Below are positions 51,146 through 61,626 of a stretch of DNA of 64,000 nucleotides, piece by piece. The number at the start of each line of letters is the position of its first letter. Within the stretch, counting starts at the first letter, position 1. Source of the DNA: Lachnospiraceae bacterium (GTDB lineage Bacteria > Bacillota > Clostridia > Lachnospirales > Lachnospiraceae); NCBI GenBank assembly GCA_031280955.1, contig JAITGA010000009.1, forward strand, positions 1-64,000. Reading direction: 5' to 3'. Under the pieces are notes generated by a model. The model was not told the DNA's origin. It made no database searches and saw only the letters and a program-made list of their open reading frames with translations. A program made the translations under genes and the position numbers.

Positions 51146-53407
51146 ATGAGCTTAGCAGATCAGGAAAAAGTTAATATCCGCAGTCGTATCCTATGCCTAT
51201 GCGAGGAATCGTGCGATCCGCAGTTCGGGCAGTATCTCACCAAGCTGCTTGACGACCTTGATACCGGGCGGGCAGAACCGAGCCGTGTTGCCGCCGAGGC
51301 AGAGCGTGCCTACTCAATGTACTGTGAAAAAATGGGTATCACGGCGAGTGAGGACAAAGTCACCGCCACGGAAACCGCCGCGGATACCATCACCGCCGCC
51401 AAAGCGATGCCCGCTGCCGCAACTGCTGATTCACTACCAACTATAACTCCGGCAGCAGTCATTCCCCCTGCCAAGGACAAAAGTTCCCCCGGCAATGCAG
51501 AGTACGCGATTGGTGCTATAGTGCTTTGTGTTCTCGGCTCATTATTCTTGCTATCGGCATTTATTACTTTTGGGGTTTATGTCTTGGAGGGGCTATGGCA
51601 AGGATTATTCCTGTATTTAGTTTCATTTGCACTCATTGCCCTGTCAGAGTTTTTGGTGAAAAAGTGGATACCCAAGTTTGCCCATGCAATAACGGGACTG
51701 GGAATCGGCGCACTTTATGCCTCCACAGTTATCAATTACTCGTATTTAGAGACATTTAACAGCATTGTTTCTTTGTCAGTCACGATAGCCATTACCGGGT
51801 TTGCGATTTGGCTGGGCAAACGCCAGGATTCGATCGTCTTTCGCTTAGTCAGTATTTTTGGCGGTTATGTCAGCTTCTTGTTGATTGCCGGTTACCAAAG
51901 TAATAGCGACTACCTGATTGCCATTGCCATGATTATGATAGTAAATGCGGTCGGCATTTTCCTAGCGGAGCAAAAATATCAGACGGCTATTGAGTGTACC
52001 CTGCTTTGCGTGAACACGGTCTTTATCATTACTTTTTCATTGATAGCACGGCGTTTCGGTATCTTTTTACCCTTTATTATCTGGGGTATGATTCTTAATC
52101 TTGCTTTCATTTGTTTAATCCGTTGGCGGCAAGAAAAGACGAAGGTGACGATGATATTGTTCGCCGTTTGTCTGGGTGTCCTCGGTGGTTTCATCCTCGC
52201 ACTTTCCGATTCCCTCTTTGATTATCCCGCTGTCCTTGTGCCGACTATCGACAGCTTTTTGACCGTTTTTTCTCCCTTTGTGCTGGTGGGTGCCGTTGCT
52301 TATTGGCTCAACAAGGACAACGCTTCGCGGACGATACTTTATTGTTTCATGATGATTTTCACCATGATTTGGACGCTTCTTACCCCGCTTGAAACTATTC
52401 AATCAGTTGCGTATTTGGTGCTTTTCATCATCAGTCTTTGCTTTAAGCGTTTTGAGCATGAGGGAATACGTTTAATAATGACTATAATTATCGGCAGCGG
52501 TCTTCTTACAATATTTGTTCTTCCGGAACCTTTTGGCACATGGATGGGGTGGGCTTACTTTGCAGTTTTACTTGTACAAATACCGCTTATCAGACGGTGG
52601 CGTCTCGTTTACCAGTATGCGACAACTTGGTTTGTGGTACTTTTCGTCGCCGCCAAGATGACGGCTATTCATCATAAAGATTGGTTTCGGCATTATGAGC
52701 TCCCGGTGGCGGCGGCAGTATTATTGTTGTTAATCCCGGTTTTTCACTATTTAGTCGCGAGAAAGCTTGCCGAGCAAGAGGGCAAAAAAGCAAGGGGAAT
52801 GTCGAAAGCTTACAATATCAGCGTTATGATTGCGATTTTGATAGTCAGTTTAATGGCGGTGCAATCACTTTCGCAATGGGCGATTACCTTGACGGCTTTG
52901 GTCGGTGCGGTGGCAATCATCGTTATCCTGAGCGAGACGTACTTCCTCGCATTTGCAAAAAAATACTTGCTACTGGCGATATATTTACCATTTATGATGC
53001 TTTTCGTCCGCTTCCCCAGTCCGATTATCATCAATACGATTTTGATGGTCATTGCCATGGTGAGCGTTGCCGCAGGTTTTCGTTTCCGTGACAAGTCGCT
53101 TAGGATATGCGGTTTGACATTGACTATTTTCGTGTGTGCCAAAATTGCCATCTATGATTACCGCTTTGCTTTGCAAGTGGAGAGGATGATTGTCTTTATG
53201 GTCGTTGGCGCGATTGCCCTCTTTATTTCATTGCTATATATTTATGTGGAAAAGAAGTCAACTCAGGGTAAGGAAGAGTTGTCGGCAGCGGCTGATTTGC
53301 CGGAGACGAATGAAGCAACAGAGGAAAATGGATTGCCGCTGATGGAAATTTCGCCGGAAACTGAAGAATTGTCGCGTGGTGAAGAGGCTGATTCGAAGCA
53401 ACTTTGA
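51146..53407 (+). CDS. DUF2339-family polytopic membrane protein
   Basis: A 753-residue protein: about 100 soluble Ala/Thr/Pro-rich residues, then some 18-20 hydrophobic segments, then an acidic tail. The many-helix layout fits DUF2339, large membrane proteins of unknown function often thought to be envelope-related. GAGGAGGG lies at 51,127. The gene pair with 50,422 recalls a conserved association in Clostridia, but I cannot verify it here. Confidence 0.78.
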   Translation: MSLADQEKVNIRSRILCLCEESCDPQFGQYLTKLLDDLDTGRAEPSRVAAEAERAYSMYCEKMGITASEDKVTATETAADTITAAKAMPAAATADSLPTITPAAVIPPAKDKSSPGNAEYAIGAIVLCVLGSLFLLSAFITFGVYVLEGLWQGLFLYLVSFALIALSEFLVKKWIPKFAHAITGLGIGALYASTVINYSYLETFNSIVSLSVTIAITGFAIWLGKRQDSIVFRLVSIFGGYVSFLLIAGYQSNSDYLIAIAMIMIVNAVGIFLAEQKYQTAIECTLLCVNTVFIITFSLIARRFGIFLPFIIWGMILNLAFICLIRWRQEKTKVTMILFAVCLGVLGGFILALSDSLFDYPAVLVPTIDSFLTVFSPFVLVGAVAYWLNKDNASRTILYCFMMIFTMIWTLLTPLETIQSVAYLVLFIISLCFKRFEHEGIRLIMTIIIGSGLLTIFVLPEPFGTWMGWAYFAVLLVQIPLIRRWRLVYQYATTWFVVLFVAAKMTAIHHKDWFRHYELPVAAAVLLLLIPVFHYLVARKLAEQEGKKARGMSKAYNISVMIAILIVSLMAVQSLSQWAITLTALVGAVAIIVILSETYFLAFAKKYLLLAIYLPFMMLFVRFPSPIIINTILMVIAMVSVAAGFRFRDKSLRICGLTLTIFVCAKIAIYDYRFALQVERMIVFMVVGAIALFISLLYIYVEKKSTQGKEELSAAADLPETNEATEENGLPLMEISPETEELSRGEEADSKQL

Positions 53408-53495
53408 AGCAAACTTTGAAATTGCGGGTTTGTCTGGATTTTTTTATACAAATACTGTATAATGAAAAGGAACAGTTCGGTTTGGGATAGAGCTG

Positions 53496-54245
53496 ATGAT
53501 GAATAGTCCGTTAATGAAGATGTTCAAAAAGAGCGTGACATGGCTGATGTTGTTGCCGGTCTTGTTTCTGGTGGGCTGCGATGAGTTCCCCTTTGTCACC
53601 CCGGAACAGCACAGTCAGGTGGTCGAGTATACCACGAGTGTGCTTCTTCGACATGCTTATGGTTATGATTATGGCTTGGTGAAGCTGGAAGAAATTCCGG
53701 ATGTGGACGTGGATATTCCGAGTGTTCCGCCGCCTCCTGATGATGATGGTAACGTGGACGATATCCCCGATGACCCATATCCCCCTTTTGTCCCCTTGGG
53801 TGCGGACGATGCCGACATGACGGAAATTGTCGGGATACCCGGGTTGGTGTTTGACTACGCCGGTTTCATGGTGGTAGATGAATATCCCGAAAATGTCATC
53901 TCCGATGATGTGTTCTTTATCACTTTTGCCTCAATGGGAGCGGAGCTTTTGGTCGTCAAGTTTACGGTGACGAATGAAAGCGATACCGATATCTTCCTCG
54001 ATATGGTGGCTCGCGACTTTCGGATAGGTATCGGCTATAACGGAGCCAATACCACGGGAGCATTGATGACGATGTTGCCCAATGACCTCGCTTTGTTCCA
54101 AGGACGGATTCCGAACAGGTCAGATTCGGGTGAATTGCTGGAGTTGGTAGTCATATGTGAGGTACGATTGGAGGATGGTGATGACATCAACAGCGTGGAG
54201 TTGATTATCCGTACCGGTGATGATATGTTTCGCCTTGATTTTTAG
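53496..54245 (+). CDS. predicted lipoprotein
   Basis: A 249-residue protein. Basic N-terminus, hydrophobic core and lipobox LVGC with the lipidated Cys28 form a clear lipoprotein signal. Residues 60-100 are a Pro/Asp linker (PPPPDDDGNVDD), and the rest a beta-rich domain resembling the DUF4352-type extracellular fold (about 105-249). It would be anchored on the outer face of the membrane. TATAAT at 53,458-53,463 may be part of its promoter. Confidence 0.78.
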   Translation: MMNSPLMKMFKKSVTWLMLLPVLFLVGCDEFPFVTPEQHSQVVEYTTSVLLRHAYGYDYGLVKLEEIPDVDVDIPSVPPPPDDDGNVDDIPDDPYPPFVPLGADDADMTEIVGIPGLVFDYAGFMVVDEYPENVISDDVFFITFASMGAELLVVKFTVTNESDTDIFLDMVARDFRIGIGYNGANTTGALMTMLPNDLALFQGRIPNRSDSGELLELVVICEVRLEDGDDINSVELIIRTGDDMFRLDF

Positions 54246-54258
54246 TTCTAATTAGTGG

Positions 54259-54287
54259 TTGTGACAGTAAATGGTTTATGTTATAAT
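54259..54287 (+). promoter_or_regulatory. promoter of cheV
   Basis: TTGTGA (54,259-54,264), 17-base spacer, TATAAT (54,282-54,287). The leader to the start codon is about 100 bases. Confidence 0.55.
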
Positions 54288-54396
54288 TGGTCTGTTAATG
54301 GGTTGCGAAAATGATAAACGCCCATTATGTGCAAGCGGATTTGTGATTTAAGAGTAAAACTGACTTTGATGATAATATGAAAGGCGGGGAACACAT

Positions 54397-55299
54397 ATGG
54401 ATACGAACATTTTACTTGAAAGTGGTTCAAATGAATTGGAGGTTTTGGAATTTTTGCTGGCCGGCAACTCATACGGCATCAATGTAGCAAAAATCAGGGA
54501 AATCATCGCATGGCAGGAGGTCACGCCGGTACCCAACTCACATCCCAGTGTCGAAGGGATTTTCATGCCCCGTGACAAGATGATTACATCTATCGACCTG
54601 CGCAACTGCTTACAACGAGGAATGTCGGAAAAAGACGGTCGTTTCATTATCACCAACTTCAACAAGCTCGATATCGCTTTCCATGTCGAGGAAGTGGTCG
54701 GTATCCACCGGGTATCATGGACAGACATCATCAAACCCGATTCGACGATGTCCTCCAGTGAAGCAGGGATATCAACGGGGATAGTCAAGGTCGATGACAA
54801 GCTCATCATTATCCTTGATTTTGAGAAAATAGTGTCTGACATTAACCCTGAGGCGGGACTCAAGGTTTCGGAGATTGAAGAGATGGGTAAGAGAAACAGA
54901 AGCAACGTACCGCTTATGATTTGCGAGGATTCACCACTTCTCAACAAGTTGATTGTAAATTGCCTCAAAGCTGCCGGGTATCACAATCTCATTCATACCG
55001 AAAACGGTCAGGAAGCGTATGATATCATCCAAGACTGTTTGATGAACAATACCTTGAATGATTATGTGAAATGTATCATCACCGATATTGAAATGCCGAT
55101 AATGGACGGACACCGCTTGACCAAGTTGGTAAAATCCGATGCCCGCACCAGGGATATTCCGATTATCATTTTTTCATCGCTTATCAATGATGAAATGCGC
55201 CGCAAGGGTGAGTCTGTCGGTGCCAATGCTCAGCTCACCAAACCTGAGATTGCCAATCTGGTACGGACGATTGATGGCTTGGTAGGCACTAGTCAATAA
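54397..55299 (+). CDS. cheV: chemotaxis coupling protein CheV
   Basis: A 300-residue protein: CheW-like domain 1-165 (EVLEFLLAGNSYGINVAKIREI start, VIGIHRVSW-like core) and a receiver domain about 170-300 with CIITDIEMPIMDG as phosphorylation site. CheV couples receptors to CheA and adapts through phosphorylation. No other chemotaxis genes are nearby in the window. AAAGGCGGGG precedes ATG 54,397. Confidence 0.93.
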   Translation: MDTNILLESGSNELEVLEFLLAGNSYGINVAKIREIIAWQEVTPVPNSHPSVEGIFMPRDKMITSIDLRNCLQRGMSEKDGRFIITNFNKLDIAFHVEEVVGIHRVSWTDIIKPDSTMSSSEAGISTGIVKVDDKLIIILDFEKIVSDINPEAGLKVSEIEEMGKRNRSNVPLMICEDSPLLNKLIVNCLKAAGYHNLIHTENGQEAYDIIQDCLMNNTLNDYVKCIITDIEMPIMDGHRLTKLVKSDARTRDIPIIIFSSLINDEMRRKGESVGANAQLTKPEIANLVRTIDGLVGTSQ

Positions 55300-55444
55300 G
55301 CAGTTGCCGTTTTGATGGCACTGGAGGAATTTTGAGGAACGGATAAAATCCGCCCTGCCCATGCGCATACGGGCTGGGCGGATTTGTGATATTTGTGAAG
55401 AATTGTCCGATGTATTATACGCTGTGTATACACGGACGGGGTAA

Positions 55445-57112
55445 ATGCAAATGGCGTCTGAAGAAGAATATCTTGACAGCTTGCTGAAAAACATGATTGA
55501 TAGTGAACCCGTGGCTGCTGAGGCGGATGAAATGGAGTCTGAGGCGGACTTGGGTTTTGAGTTGGATGAAATAGAGGACTTTGAAACGGCAAGCGAAGAT
55601 GGATTGATGGACGATTCGGCTCTGGCGGCGATGGTAGATGCCCTCGATGAAGATATTGAGCCGGAAGAGGAAGAGGAGATTGCGGGTCAAGCCCGCAATG
55701 ACGAGCTAATAGACGAACTAGCAGACGAGCTAATGGATGAAGCCGCCGCCGATGATGATTTCTTGTCTGACTTGTTTGGGGAAGAGGAGATTGCGGGTCA
55801 AGCCCGCAATGACGAGCTAATAGACGAAGAAATAGACGAAGCAGCTGATGATGATTTCTTGTCTGACTTGTTCGGGGAGGAAGAGATTGCGGGTCAAGCC
55901 CGCAATGACGAGCTGATAGACGAAGAAACAGACGAGCTAATGGATGAAGCCGCCGCCGATGATGATATCGACTTGTTTGGGGAGAGTGAACTTGGACAGG
56001 CATCAGCGGACGATATGGCGGCACTTTTTGGTGAAGTGGAATCAAGCGAGACAACATCATCTGATGATTTTGGCTCGATGCTCGATGGTGTTGATTTCGG
56101 CGGTGACAGCGATGACAGTTCCGGCAGTGGCGATGACCTGCTGACGATGCTTGATGGGATGCCCGGTTTGGATGGCTTCATGTATGATGATGCCGGTGAG
56201 GGCGGTGATGTCATGGCGATGCTTACTGAGGTAGGTGACGCACCGATAGCGGAGAAGAAGAAAAGCAAAAAGGCAAAAGGCAAAAAGAAAGATAAAGGAG
56301 CCGGTTTCGGTGATGATGAGCTGGTATTGTCGCCGGAGGAATTTGATGCTCATCTTTCGGGTGAGGGCAAAGTCAGTCTCATTTCCCGTATCATATCGGC
56401 TTTGACAGATGCTGACGATGAAACGGAAACACTGACGATATCAGGGGTAACGGCAGAGAACTTAGAAGAACTGGAAAAGCCGCCGGAAGAGGAAGAAGGC
56501 AAAAAAGAGAAGAAGAAAAAAGAAAAAAAGGTAAAAGAGGCGAAACCGCCCAAGGAGAAAAAGCCCAAAAAGGAAAAGCCGCCCAAGGAAGAAGAAAAAC
56601 CAAGCAAAAGGCTTTCCAAAAAGAATGTTTTGATGGTATTTACTTTTTCACTTTCGTTTATGGCGGCGATGATTGCGCTGACACTAATCGTCCCCGATTA
56701 TCTGGAACGGCAAGTGACGAAGTCTGCTTTTGAAGCAGGTGACAACCGCACACTTTTTCGGATGTTATATGCTAGAAATCGAAACACCCAAGATGAAATC
56801 ATCTTCCGCCGTGCTGAAGCAGTACTTAGAATAAACCGCCGGGTGGAGTCTTACGCCAACTTCACGGCGATGGGACAACCGATAGAGGCACTCAATGCCC
56901 TGATCCTGGGTATTAGCCGTTATGATGAGATGATGGGTGAAGACCTATATGGGGCAGAAGCCGAGGTAATGGTTGTGTACCGGGAAATACTAGCGATACT
57001 GGCGGGAGAGTATGGTATCTCAGAAGCTGATGCCCGAGAGCTTCTCGACCTTTCAGGCGAGGAGTATACGATGGCAATTCATGAGTTGGTTAGGGTGAGA
57101 ACTGAGCCCTAA
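55445..57112 (+). CDS. acidic single-pass membrane protein with in-frame REP units
   Basis: A 555-residue protein. The first 270 residues are strongly acidic and include three copies of [15 protein letters not shown], each coded by a REP palindrome, within a tandem repeat with [12 protein letters not shown] Lys-rich stretch (about 345-395, [18 protein letters not shown]) precedes one membrane segment ([22 protein letters not shown], about 395-417), and about 140 extracellular helical residues follow. ATG 55,451 is a possible alternative start. Function unknown; the layout resembles surface or gliding-associated scaffolds only loosely. Confidence 0.75.
   Translation: MQMASEEEYLDSLLKNMIDSEPVAAEADEMESEADLGFELDEIEDFETASEDGLMDDSALAAMVDALDEDIEPEEEEEIAGQARNDELIDELADELMDEAAADDDFLSDLFGEEEIAGQARNDELIDEEIDEAADDDFLSDLFGEEEIAGQARNDELIDEETDELMDEAAADDDIDLFGESELGQASADDMAALFGEVESSETTSSDDFGSMLDGVDFGGDSDDSSGSGDDLLTMLDGMPGLDGFMYDDAGEGGDVMAMLTEVGDAPIAEKKKSKKAKGKKKDKGAGFGDDELVLSPEEFDAHLSGEGKVSLISRIISALTDADDETETLTISGVTAENLEELEKPPEEEEGKKEKKKKEKKVKEAKPPKEKKPKKEKPPKEEEKPSKRLSKKNVLMVFTFSLSFMAAMIALTLIVPDYLERQVTKSAFEAGDNRTLFRMLYARNRNTQDEIIFRRAEAVLRINRRVESYANFTAMGQPIEALNALILGISRYDEMMGEDLYGAEAEVMVVYREILAILAGEYGISEADARELLDLSGEEYTMAIHELVRVRTEP
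55679..55910 (+). repeat. three REP palindromes inside a coding region
   Basis: Identical 25-base units containing ATTGCGGGTCAAGCCCGCAA at 55,679, 55,790 and 55,886, spaced 111 and 96 bases. The stem is TTGCGGG/CCCGCAA. All are in the same frame and translate to IAGQARND. Confidence 0.9.
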
Positions 57113-57161
57113 AGAGCTTGCACTTACGATAGTATCTTTGCAAGAGAACAGGAGGGTCTAT

Positions 57162-57929
57162 ATGTTGGCATACAAGCGAATCATTCCCTGTTTGGATATA
57201 AAAGATGGCAGGGTGGTCAAAGGAGTGAACTTCGTTGACCTAAAAGATGCCGGTGATCCGGTGGAGATAGCCGCCGCATATATCGCCGCCGGAGCAGACG
57301 AACTGATGTTCCTCGACATTGCGGCAACCAGCGAGGACCGAACGGCAAAACTCGATGTGGTACGCAACCTAGCGACGGTGACTTCGTTCCCTTTCTCTGT
57401 CGGCGGCGGTCTGCGGTCAGTTGACGATGTCGAAGCTGTCCTTGATGCGGGAGCAACGAAAGTAGTTATCGGTTCTGCTGCCGTACTGAATCCCGAATTG
57501 GTGAGTGCCGTAACAGGAAAGTTTGGCAGTGAACGGATTATCGTCGCCATTGATGCCAGTCTCCGTTCTGATGAAAGCGGACACAATGTATACATCAACG
57601 GCGGTCGCAATGATAGCGGTATTGATGCGGTAACATGGGCAAAAGAAGCAGAGCAATTGGGAGTCGGAGAAATCCTGCTTACCAGTATCGGTCGTGATGG
57701 TACCAAAGCCGGGTACGACTTGGAACTCACAGCTTCGGTCACGAACAAAGTTTCCATCCCCGTCATCGCTTCCGGCGGAGCGGGTACACGCGAACATTTC
57801 CACGAGGTACTCACGCAGGGGCGGGCAGCGGCGGCTTTGGCAGCATCGCTGTTTCACTTCAAGGAAGTCACGATTGGTGAGGTCAAAGAGTATTTGGCGG
57901 CAAAAGGCGTACCGCTAAAGATTAGGTAA
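57162..57929 (+). CDS. hisF: imidazole glycerol phosphate synthase subunit HisF
   Basis: A 255-residue barrel enzyme from ATG 57,162, with AGGAGGGT upstream. [15 protein letters not shown] contains the catalytic Asp11, VAIDASL the second catalytic Asp, and the phosphate loops VGGGLRS and ASGGAG are present. With HisH it makes imidazole glycerol phosphate and AICAR in histidine synthesis. No other his genes are beside it; hisH should be elsewhere. Confidence 0.96.
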   Translation: MLAYKRIIPCLDIKDGRVVKGVNFVDLKDAGDPVEIAAAYIAAGADELMFLDIAATSEDRTAKLDVVRNLATVTSFPFSVGGGLRSVDDVEAVLDAGATKVVIGSAAVLNPELVSAVTGKFGSERIIVAIDASLRSDESGHNVYINGGRNDSGIDAVTWAKEAEQLGVGEILLTSIGRDGTKAGYDLELTASVTNKVSIPVIASGGAGTREHFHEVLTQGRAAAALAASLFHFKEVTIGEVKEYLAAKGVPLKIR

Positions 57930-58026
57930 GCATGAAATGAGCAGTAGGATTTTTCCCAAGGGAAACTGATAAAACATAAGCCGAGACCGTAACAAGCAGG
58001 TTTCTGATCCAAACAATAGGTGAAAA

Positions 58027-58698
58027 ATGGAGATGTTTGCTCGTGGATGGCAGGAAGCCATGCAGGATGAGTTTTCTAAGCCATACTACGATACACTAAC
58101 AGGGTTCGTCAGGCAAGAGTACGAAAAAACCCGGGTTTTTCCCGCTTTTGATGATATCTACAATGCCTTTTCTCTGACACCGCCGGAAATAGTGAAGGTG
58201 GTCATCCTGGGACAAGACCCTTACCACAATGAGGGTGAGGCGCATGGTTTGGCATTTTCTGTCCTGCCCGACAAAAAGAAGATACCGCCGTCACTTCGGA
58301 ATATTTACAAAGAACTTCATGATGACCTCGGGTGCGATATCCCCGCTCATGGTTCGTTGACGGCTTGGGCGAAGCAGGGGGTACTGTTACTCAACAGCGT
58401 TTTGACTGTCCGCGCCCTTGTTGCCGGTTCTCATCGGGGCAAAGGCTGGGAAGAGTTTACCGATGCGGTTATTAAGTTCATCAACAACGAAGACCGTCCG
58501 CTTGTATTCTTACTGTGGGGGCGTGATGCCGTGAACAAAAAACCCTTGTTGACTAATCCTGCTCATTTGGTTTTGGAATCTTCGCATCCGAGTCCTTTCT
58601 CGGCGTATAACGGATTTTTTGGCTGCCGTCATTTTAGCAAGGCAAATGAATTCTTAACTGCCAACGGCATTGATGCCATCGACTGGCAAATCAAGTAG
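58027..58698 (+). CDS. ung: uracil-DNA glycosylase
   Basis: A 223-residue family 1 enzyme. ILGQDPYHNEGEAHGLAFSV holds the water-activating Asp; HPSPFSAYNGFFGCRHF is the minor-groove loop; LLWGRDAVNKKPL is also conserved. It removes uracil from DNA. The length matches the family. The upstream TTTCCC/GGGAAA hairpin near 57,950 may end hisF. It starts 97 bases after hisF and nine before the next gene. Confidence 0.97.
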   Translation: MEMFARGWQEAMQDEFSKPYYDTLTGFVRQEYEKTRVFPAFDDIYNAFSLTPPEIVKVVILGQDPYHNEGEAHGLAFSVLPDKKKIPPSLRNIYKELHDDLGCDIPAHGSLTAWAKQGVLLLNSVLTVRALVAGSHRGKGWEEFTDAVIKFINNEDRPLVFLLWGRDAVNKKPLLTNPAHLVLESSHPSPFSAYNGFFGCRHFSKANEFLTANGIDAIDWQIK

Positions 58699-58707
58699 GA
58701 GCATGAC

Positions 58708-60000
58708 ATGGACAAAGTACCTTTTCTCACATATGAACAGGCGCAGGAAATCGCAAAAACCTATCCCACCCCTTTTCATATCTATGACGAGGCGGGACTG
58801 CGCCGCAATGCCCGCGCCGTCCGTGAGGCATTTGCTTGGAATCCCGGTTTTCGTGAATATTTTGCCGTCAAGGCAAATCCCAACCCTCATATCCTCGCGA
58901 TTATGCAGGAAGAGGGGTTTGGTGTTGATTGTGCGTCTTTTACCGAACTGTTGATTAGTGAGACCCTTGGTATCGTCGGTGAGATGATTATGTTTTCCGC
59001 CAATCAGACATCAGCGGCGGATTACCGCTATGCCCACCAACTGGGAGCTATCATCAATCTTGATGACATTACCCATATTGATTTTCTCGAAGATATCATC
59101 GGTACACTTCCTGAAACTATCAGTTGCCGCTACAATCCCGGCGGGGTGCTGTCCTTGGGCAATTCCATCATGAATAGCCCTGCCGAAGCAAAGTTCGGGA
59201 TGACACAGGCGCAAATGTATGAGGCATTTACCATTTTGCAGGAAAAAGGGGTGAAAAATTTCGGGATTCACGCCTTTATCGCCAGCAACACCATCACCAA
59301 TGATTATTATCCTTATTTGGCAAGGGAACTCTTTCAATTGGCGGTTTCGTTGCAGGAAAAGACAGGAGCGAAAGTAACATCGGTTAATCTCTCAGGCGGA
59401 GTGGGTGTGGCATACCATCCTGATGAGCAGGCTAATGACATCGCAGCAATAGGTGCGGGTGTCAGACGTGCTTTTGAAGAGATACTCGTACCTGCGGGGA
59501 TGGGTGATGTGGCGATTTATGCGGAAATGGGACGTTTCATGACTGCTCCTTATGGCGGCTTGGTCACAAAAGCCATCCACGAGAAGAACACTTACAAACA
59601 ATATATCGGTGTTGATGCCTGTGCCGTGGATATGCCCCGTCCGGCTATTTACAAGGCATATCATCATATTACCGTTTTGGGTAAAGAAAAAACATCACCC
59701 TCGATGCGTTATGACATCGTGGGTAGTTTGTGTGAGAGCAATGACCGCTTCGCCATTGACAGGGATTTGCCGCCGATTGAGCGTGGTGATTTGCTCTTTA
59801 TCCATGATACCGGTGCCCACGGCTATGTGCTGGGCAATAATTACAATGGCAAGCTCAAATCCGCCGAGCTAATGCTTAGGGAAAACGGTGATGTGGAGTT
59901 GATTCGCCGTGCAGAAACACCCAGAGACTATCTGGCGACTTTTGATTGTTTCCCGATTTTTGCACAATTTGACTTTGACCAACGAGACGATGACCGATAA
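58708..60000 (+). CDS. lysA: diaminopimelate decarboxylase-like enzyme
   Basis: A 430-residue PLP fold-III decarboxylase. YFAVKANPNP (about 49-58) bears the PLP Lys; LSGGVGVAYHP is the phosphate loop; SLCESND and DTGAHGYVLGNNYNG belong to the C-terminal active site. It would convert diaminopimelate to lysine, but the VDACAVDMPRPAIYKAY segment departs from the usual DAGMN form, so another amino-acid decarboxylase (for example carboxynorspermidine type) is possible. It is close behind ung. Confidence 0.8.
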   Translation: MDKVPFLTYEQAQEIAKTYPTPFHIYDEAGLRRNARAVREAFAWNPGFREYFAVKANPNPHILAIMQEEGFGVDCASFTELLISETLGIVGEMIMFSANQTSAADYRYAHQLGAIINLDDITHIDFLEDIIGTLPETISCRYNPGGVLSLGNSIMNSPAEAKFGMTQAQMYEAFTILQEKGVKNFGIHAFIASNTITNDYYPYLARELFQLAVSLQEKTGAKVTSVNLSGGVGVAYHPDEQANDIAAIGAGVRRAFEEILVPAGMGDVAIYAEMGRFMTAPYGGLVTKAIHEKNTYKQYIGVDACAVDMPRPAIYKAYHHITVLGKEKTSPSMRYDIVGSLCESNDRFAIDRDLPPIERGDLLFIHDTGAHGYVLGNNYNGKLKSAELMLRENGDVELIRRAETPRDYLATFDCFPIFAQFDFDQRDDDR

Positions 60001-60048
60001 CCGCTGTGCAAATTATTCGGGATTATTTATAGAAAGGATAATAAGACT

Positions 60049-61599
60049 ATGACGAAGATAATCTATATTCCCCTCGATGACCGCCCCTGTAATTACCGCT
60101 ATCCCCAACTACTTGCCGCCATCGCCGACGATATCACGATGCTGGTTCCCCCTCATGAGATGGTCGGGCGGCTCAAAGTGGCAGCAGATACTGATGCCCT
60201 CTGGCAATGGTTATTTGCCAATGCTGCCGCTGCTTATGCAGATGCTACCGCTGCTGATGAAACTGTTTATGCGATTTTGTCGGTGGATATGCTTATTTAT
60301 GGTAATCTCGTCAATTCTCGCCTTCATCAGCGCAGTATGGATGAGATAAAGAAGAACCTCGCTCGCTTTGAGGAACTTAGGGAGGCTTTTCCCCGGCTTC
60401 ATATCCACGCCAATAATCTCGTAACTCGTGTCGCTGCTTACAACAACAACTTTGAAGATCCCGAATACTGGAATGAGTATGGGTGGAAAATATGGCGTTA
60501 TGGTTGGCTTCATGACCGTCGTGAACGGGGCTTGGCTGATGAAGCGGAAGTAACGGAAATGAAAGAGCTGCAAGCAGAAATCCCTGATGAAATCATGATC
60601 GACTTTTCCGGTCGTCGTGAGAAAAATGTCTATGTCAACAATCGCTGTATTGACTTCACCAATGACGGTGTTTTTGATACTTTGGTCATTCCCAAGGATG
60701 ATACCGCTGAATATGGCTATGCCTCCACGGTACAGCAGGAAATTTATGAAAGAATCGTGGAAAACCGTTTATTTGACCGCATCATGGTCTATCCGGGAGC
60801 AGATGAAGTCGGCTCGGTGCTGTTGGCGCGGGTGTTTTGTCTTATCAAGAACTGGTCGCCGCGCATCCTGATTCGTTATTCCTCAACTCTCGGGCCGACA
60901 ATAGTACCGCTTTATGAAGACCGCCCCTTGGCAGAATCACTAAAGGCGCAAATCACCTCGGCAGGCGGGGTAATCGTTGATACAGCGGCGGAATCGGATA
61001 TGCTCTTTGCCGTCAACTCGCCGGGCAAAAAGATGATTGAATGTGGCAATCAATACGAAAAGGATATCTCTGCCGTAACCCATGTGTGTTACCATGAGTT
61101 CTTCAGATACATTGATTATTATGTCACGAATCACCAAAAGCCGTGTGCAATTGCCGATGTGGCGTATGCCAACGGTGCAGACCGGGATATGATGATGTTT
61201 GCCCGCTCCATCGGTATTTTTGAAAAAATCTCTGCATATGGCGGCTGGAATACGTCCGAGAACACCAACGGACTTTGCCTGGCTCATCTGATTATCCACA
61301 GTTACTATGCAAAGGAAGGGTTTACCCCCGCCAAGCTGAATCTCTCACGTACTTTCTTAGTACGCAAGATTTTGGAAGATTATGTTTATCAAGGAACGGC
61401 TCTTTATGAAATGCCTGATGAGTGGTATGATGAACTTCCCGAAGAGGCAGTGATTTTGCAAGAGGGAAAAGAACAGTTTTTTGCCACGTTGGAGCGGGAG
61501 TTTGGCTGGCACTTTGACGGGAAAAAAGTCAGCGTGGACAATTTCGCCATCGTTTGGGGGCATTTGGATTTCATCAGCTTTGACGTGGAACTGGAGTAA
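60049..61599 (+). CDS. DUF4127-family protein
   Basis: A 516-residue protein. The opening IIYIPLDDRPCNYRYPQLLA is diagnostic of DUF4127, found in Bacillota and Thermotogae; the later YPGADEVGSVLLARVF and DVAYANGADRDMM are also family-like. Cellular role unknown, perhaps carbohydrate-related as it is next to an epimerase. AGAAAGGATA precedes ATG 60,049. Confidence 0.9.
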   Translation: MTKIIYIPLDDRPCNYRYPQLLAAIADDITMLVPPHEMVGRLKVAADTDALWQWLFANAAAAYADATAADETVYAILSVDMLIYGNLVNSRLHQRSMDEIKKNLARFEELREAFPRLHIHANNLVTRVAAYNNNFEDPEYWNEYGWKIWRYGWLHDRRERGLADEAEVTEMKELQAEIPDEIMIDFSGRREKNVYVNNRCIDFTNDGVFDTLVIPKDDTAEYGYASTVQQEIYERIVENRLFDRIMVYPGADEVGSVLLARVFCLIKNWSPRILIRYSSTLGPTIVPLYEDRPLAESLKAQITSAGGVIVDTAAESDMLFAVNSPGKKMIECGNQYEKDISAVTHVCYHEFFRYIDYYVTNHQKPCAIADVAYANGADRDMMMFARSIGIFEKISAYGGWNTSENTNGLCLAHLIIHSYYAKEGFTPAKLNLSRTFLVRKILEDYVYQGTALYEMPDEWYDELPEEAVILQEGKEQFFATLEREFGWHFDGKKVSVDNFAIVWGHLDFISFDVELE

Positions 61600-61626
61600 G
61601 ACAGGAAGCAAAAAGAGGTGATAACT

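Noticed and set aside
55293..56060. A 255-codon minus-strand frame rich in [10 protein letters not shown]
   Set aside because: It is the reverse shadow of the acidic protein gene; the phrase is the antisense reading of REP palindromes.
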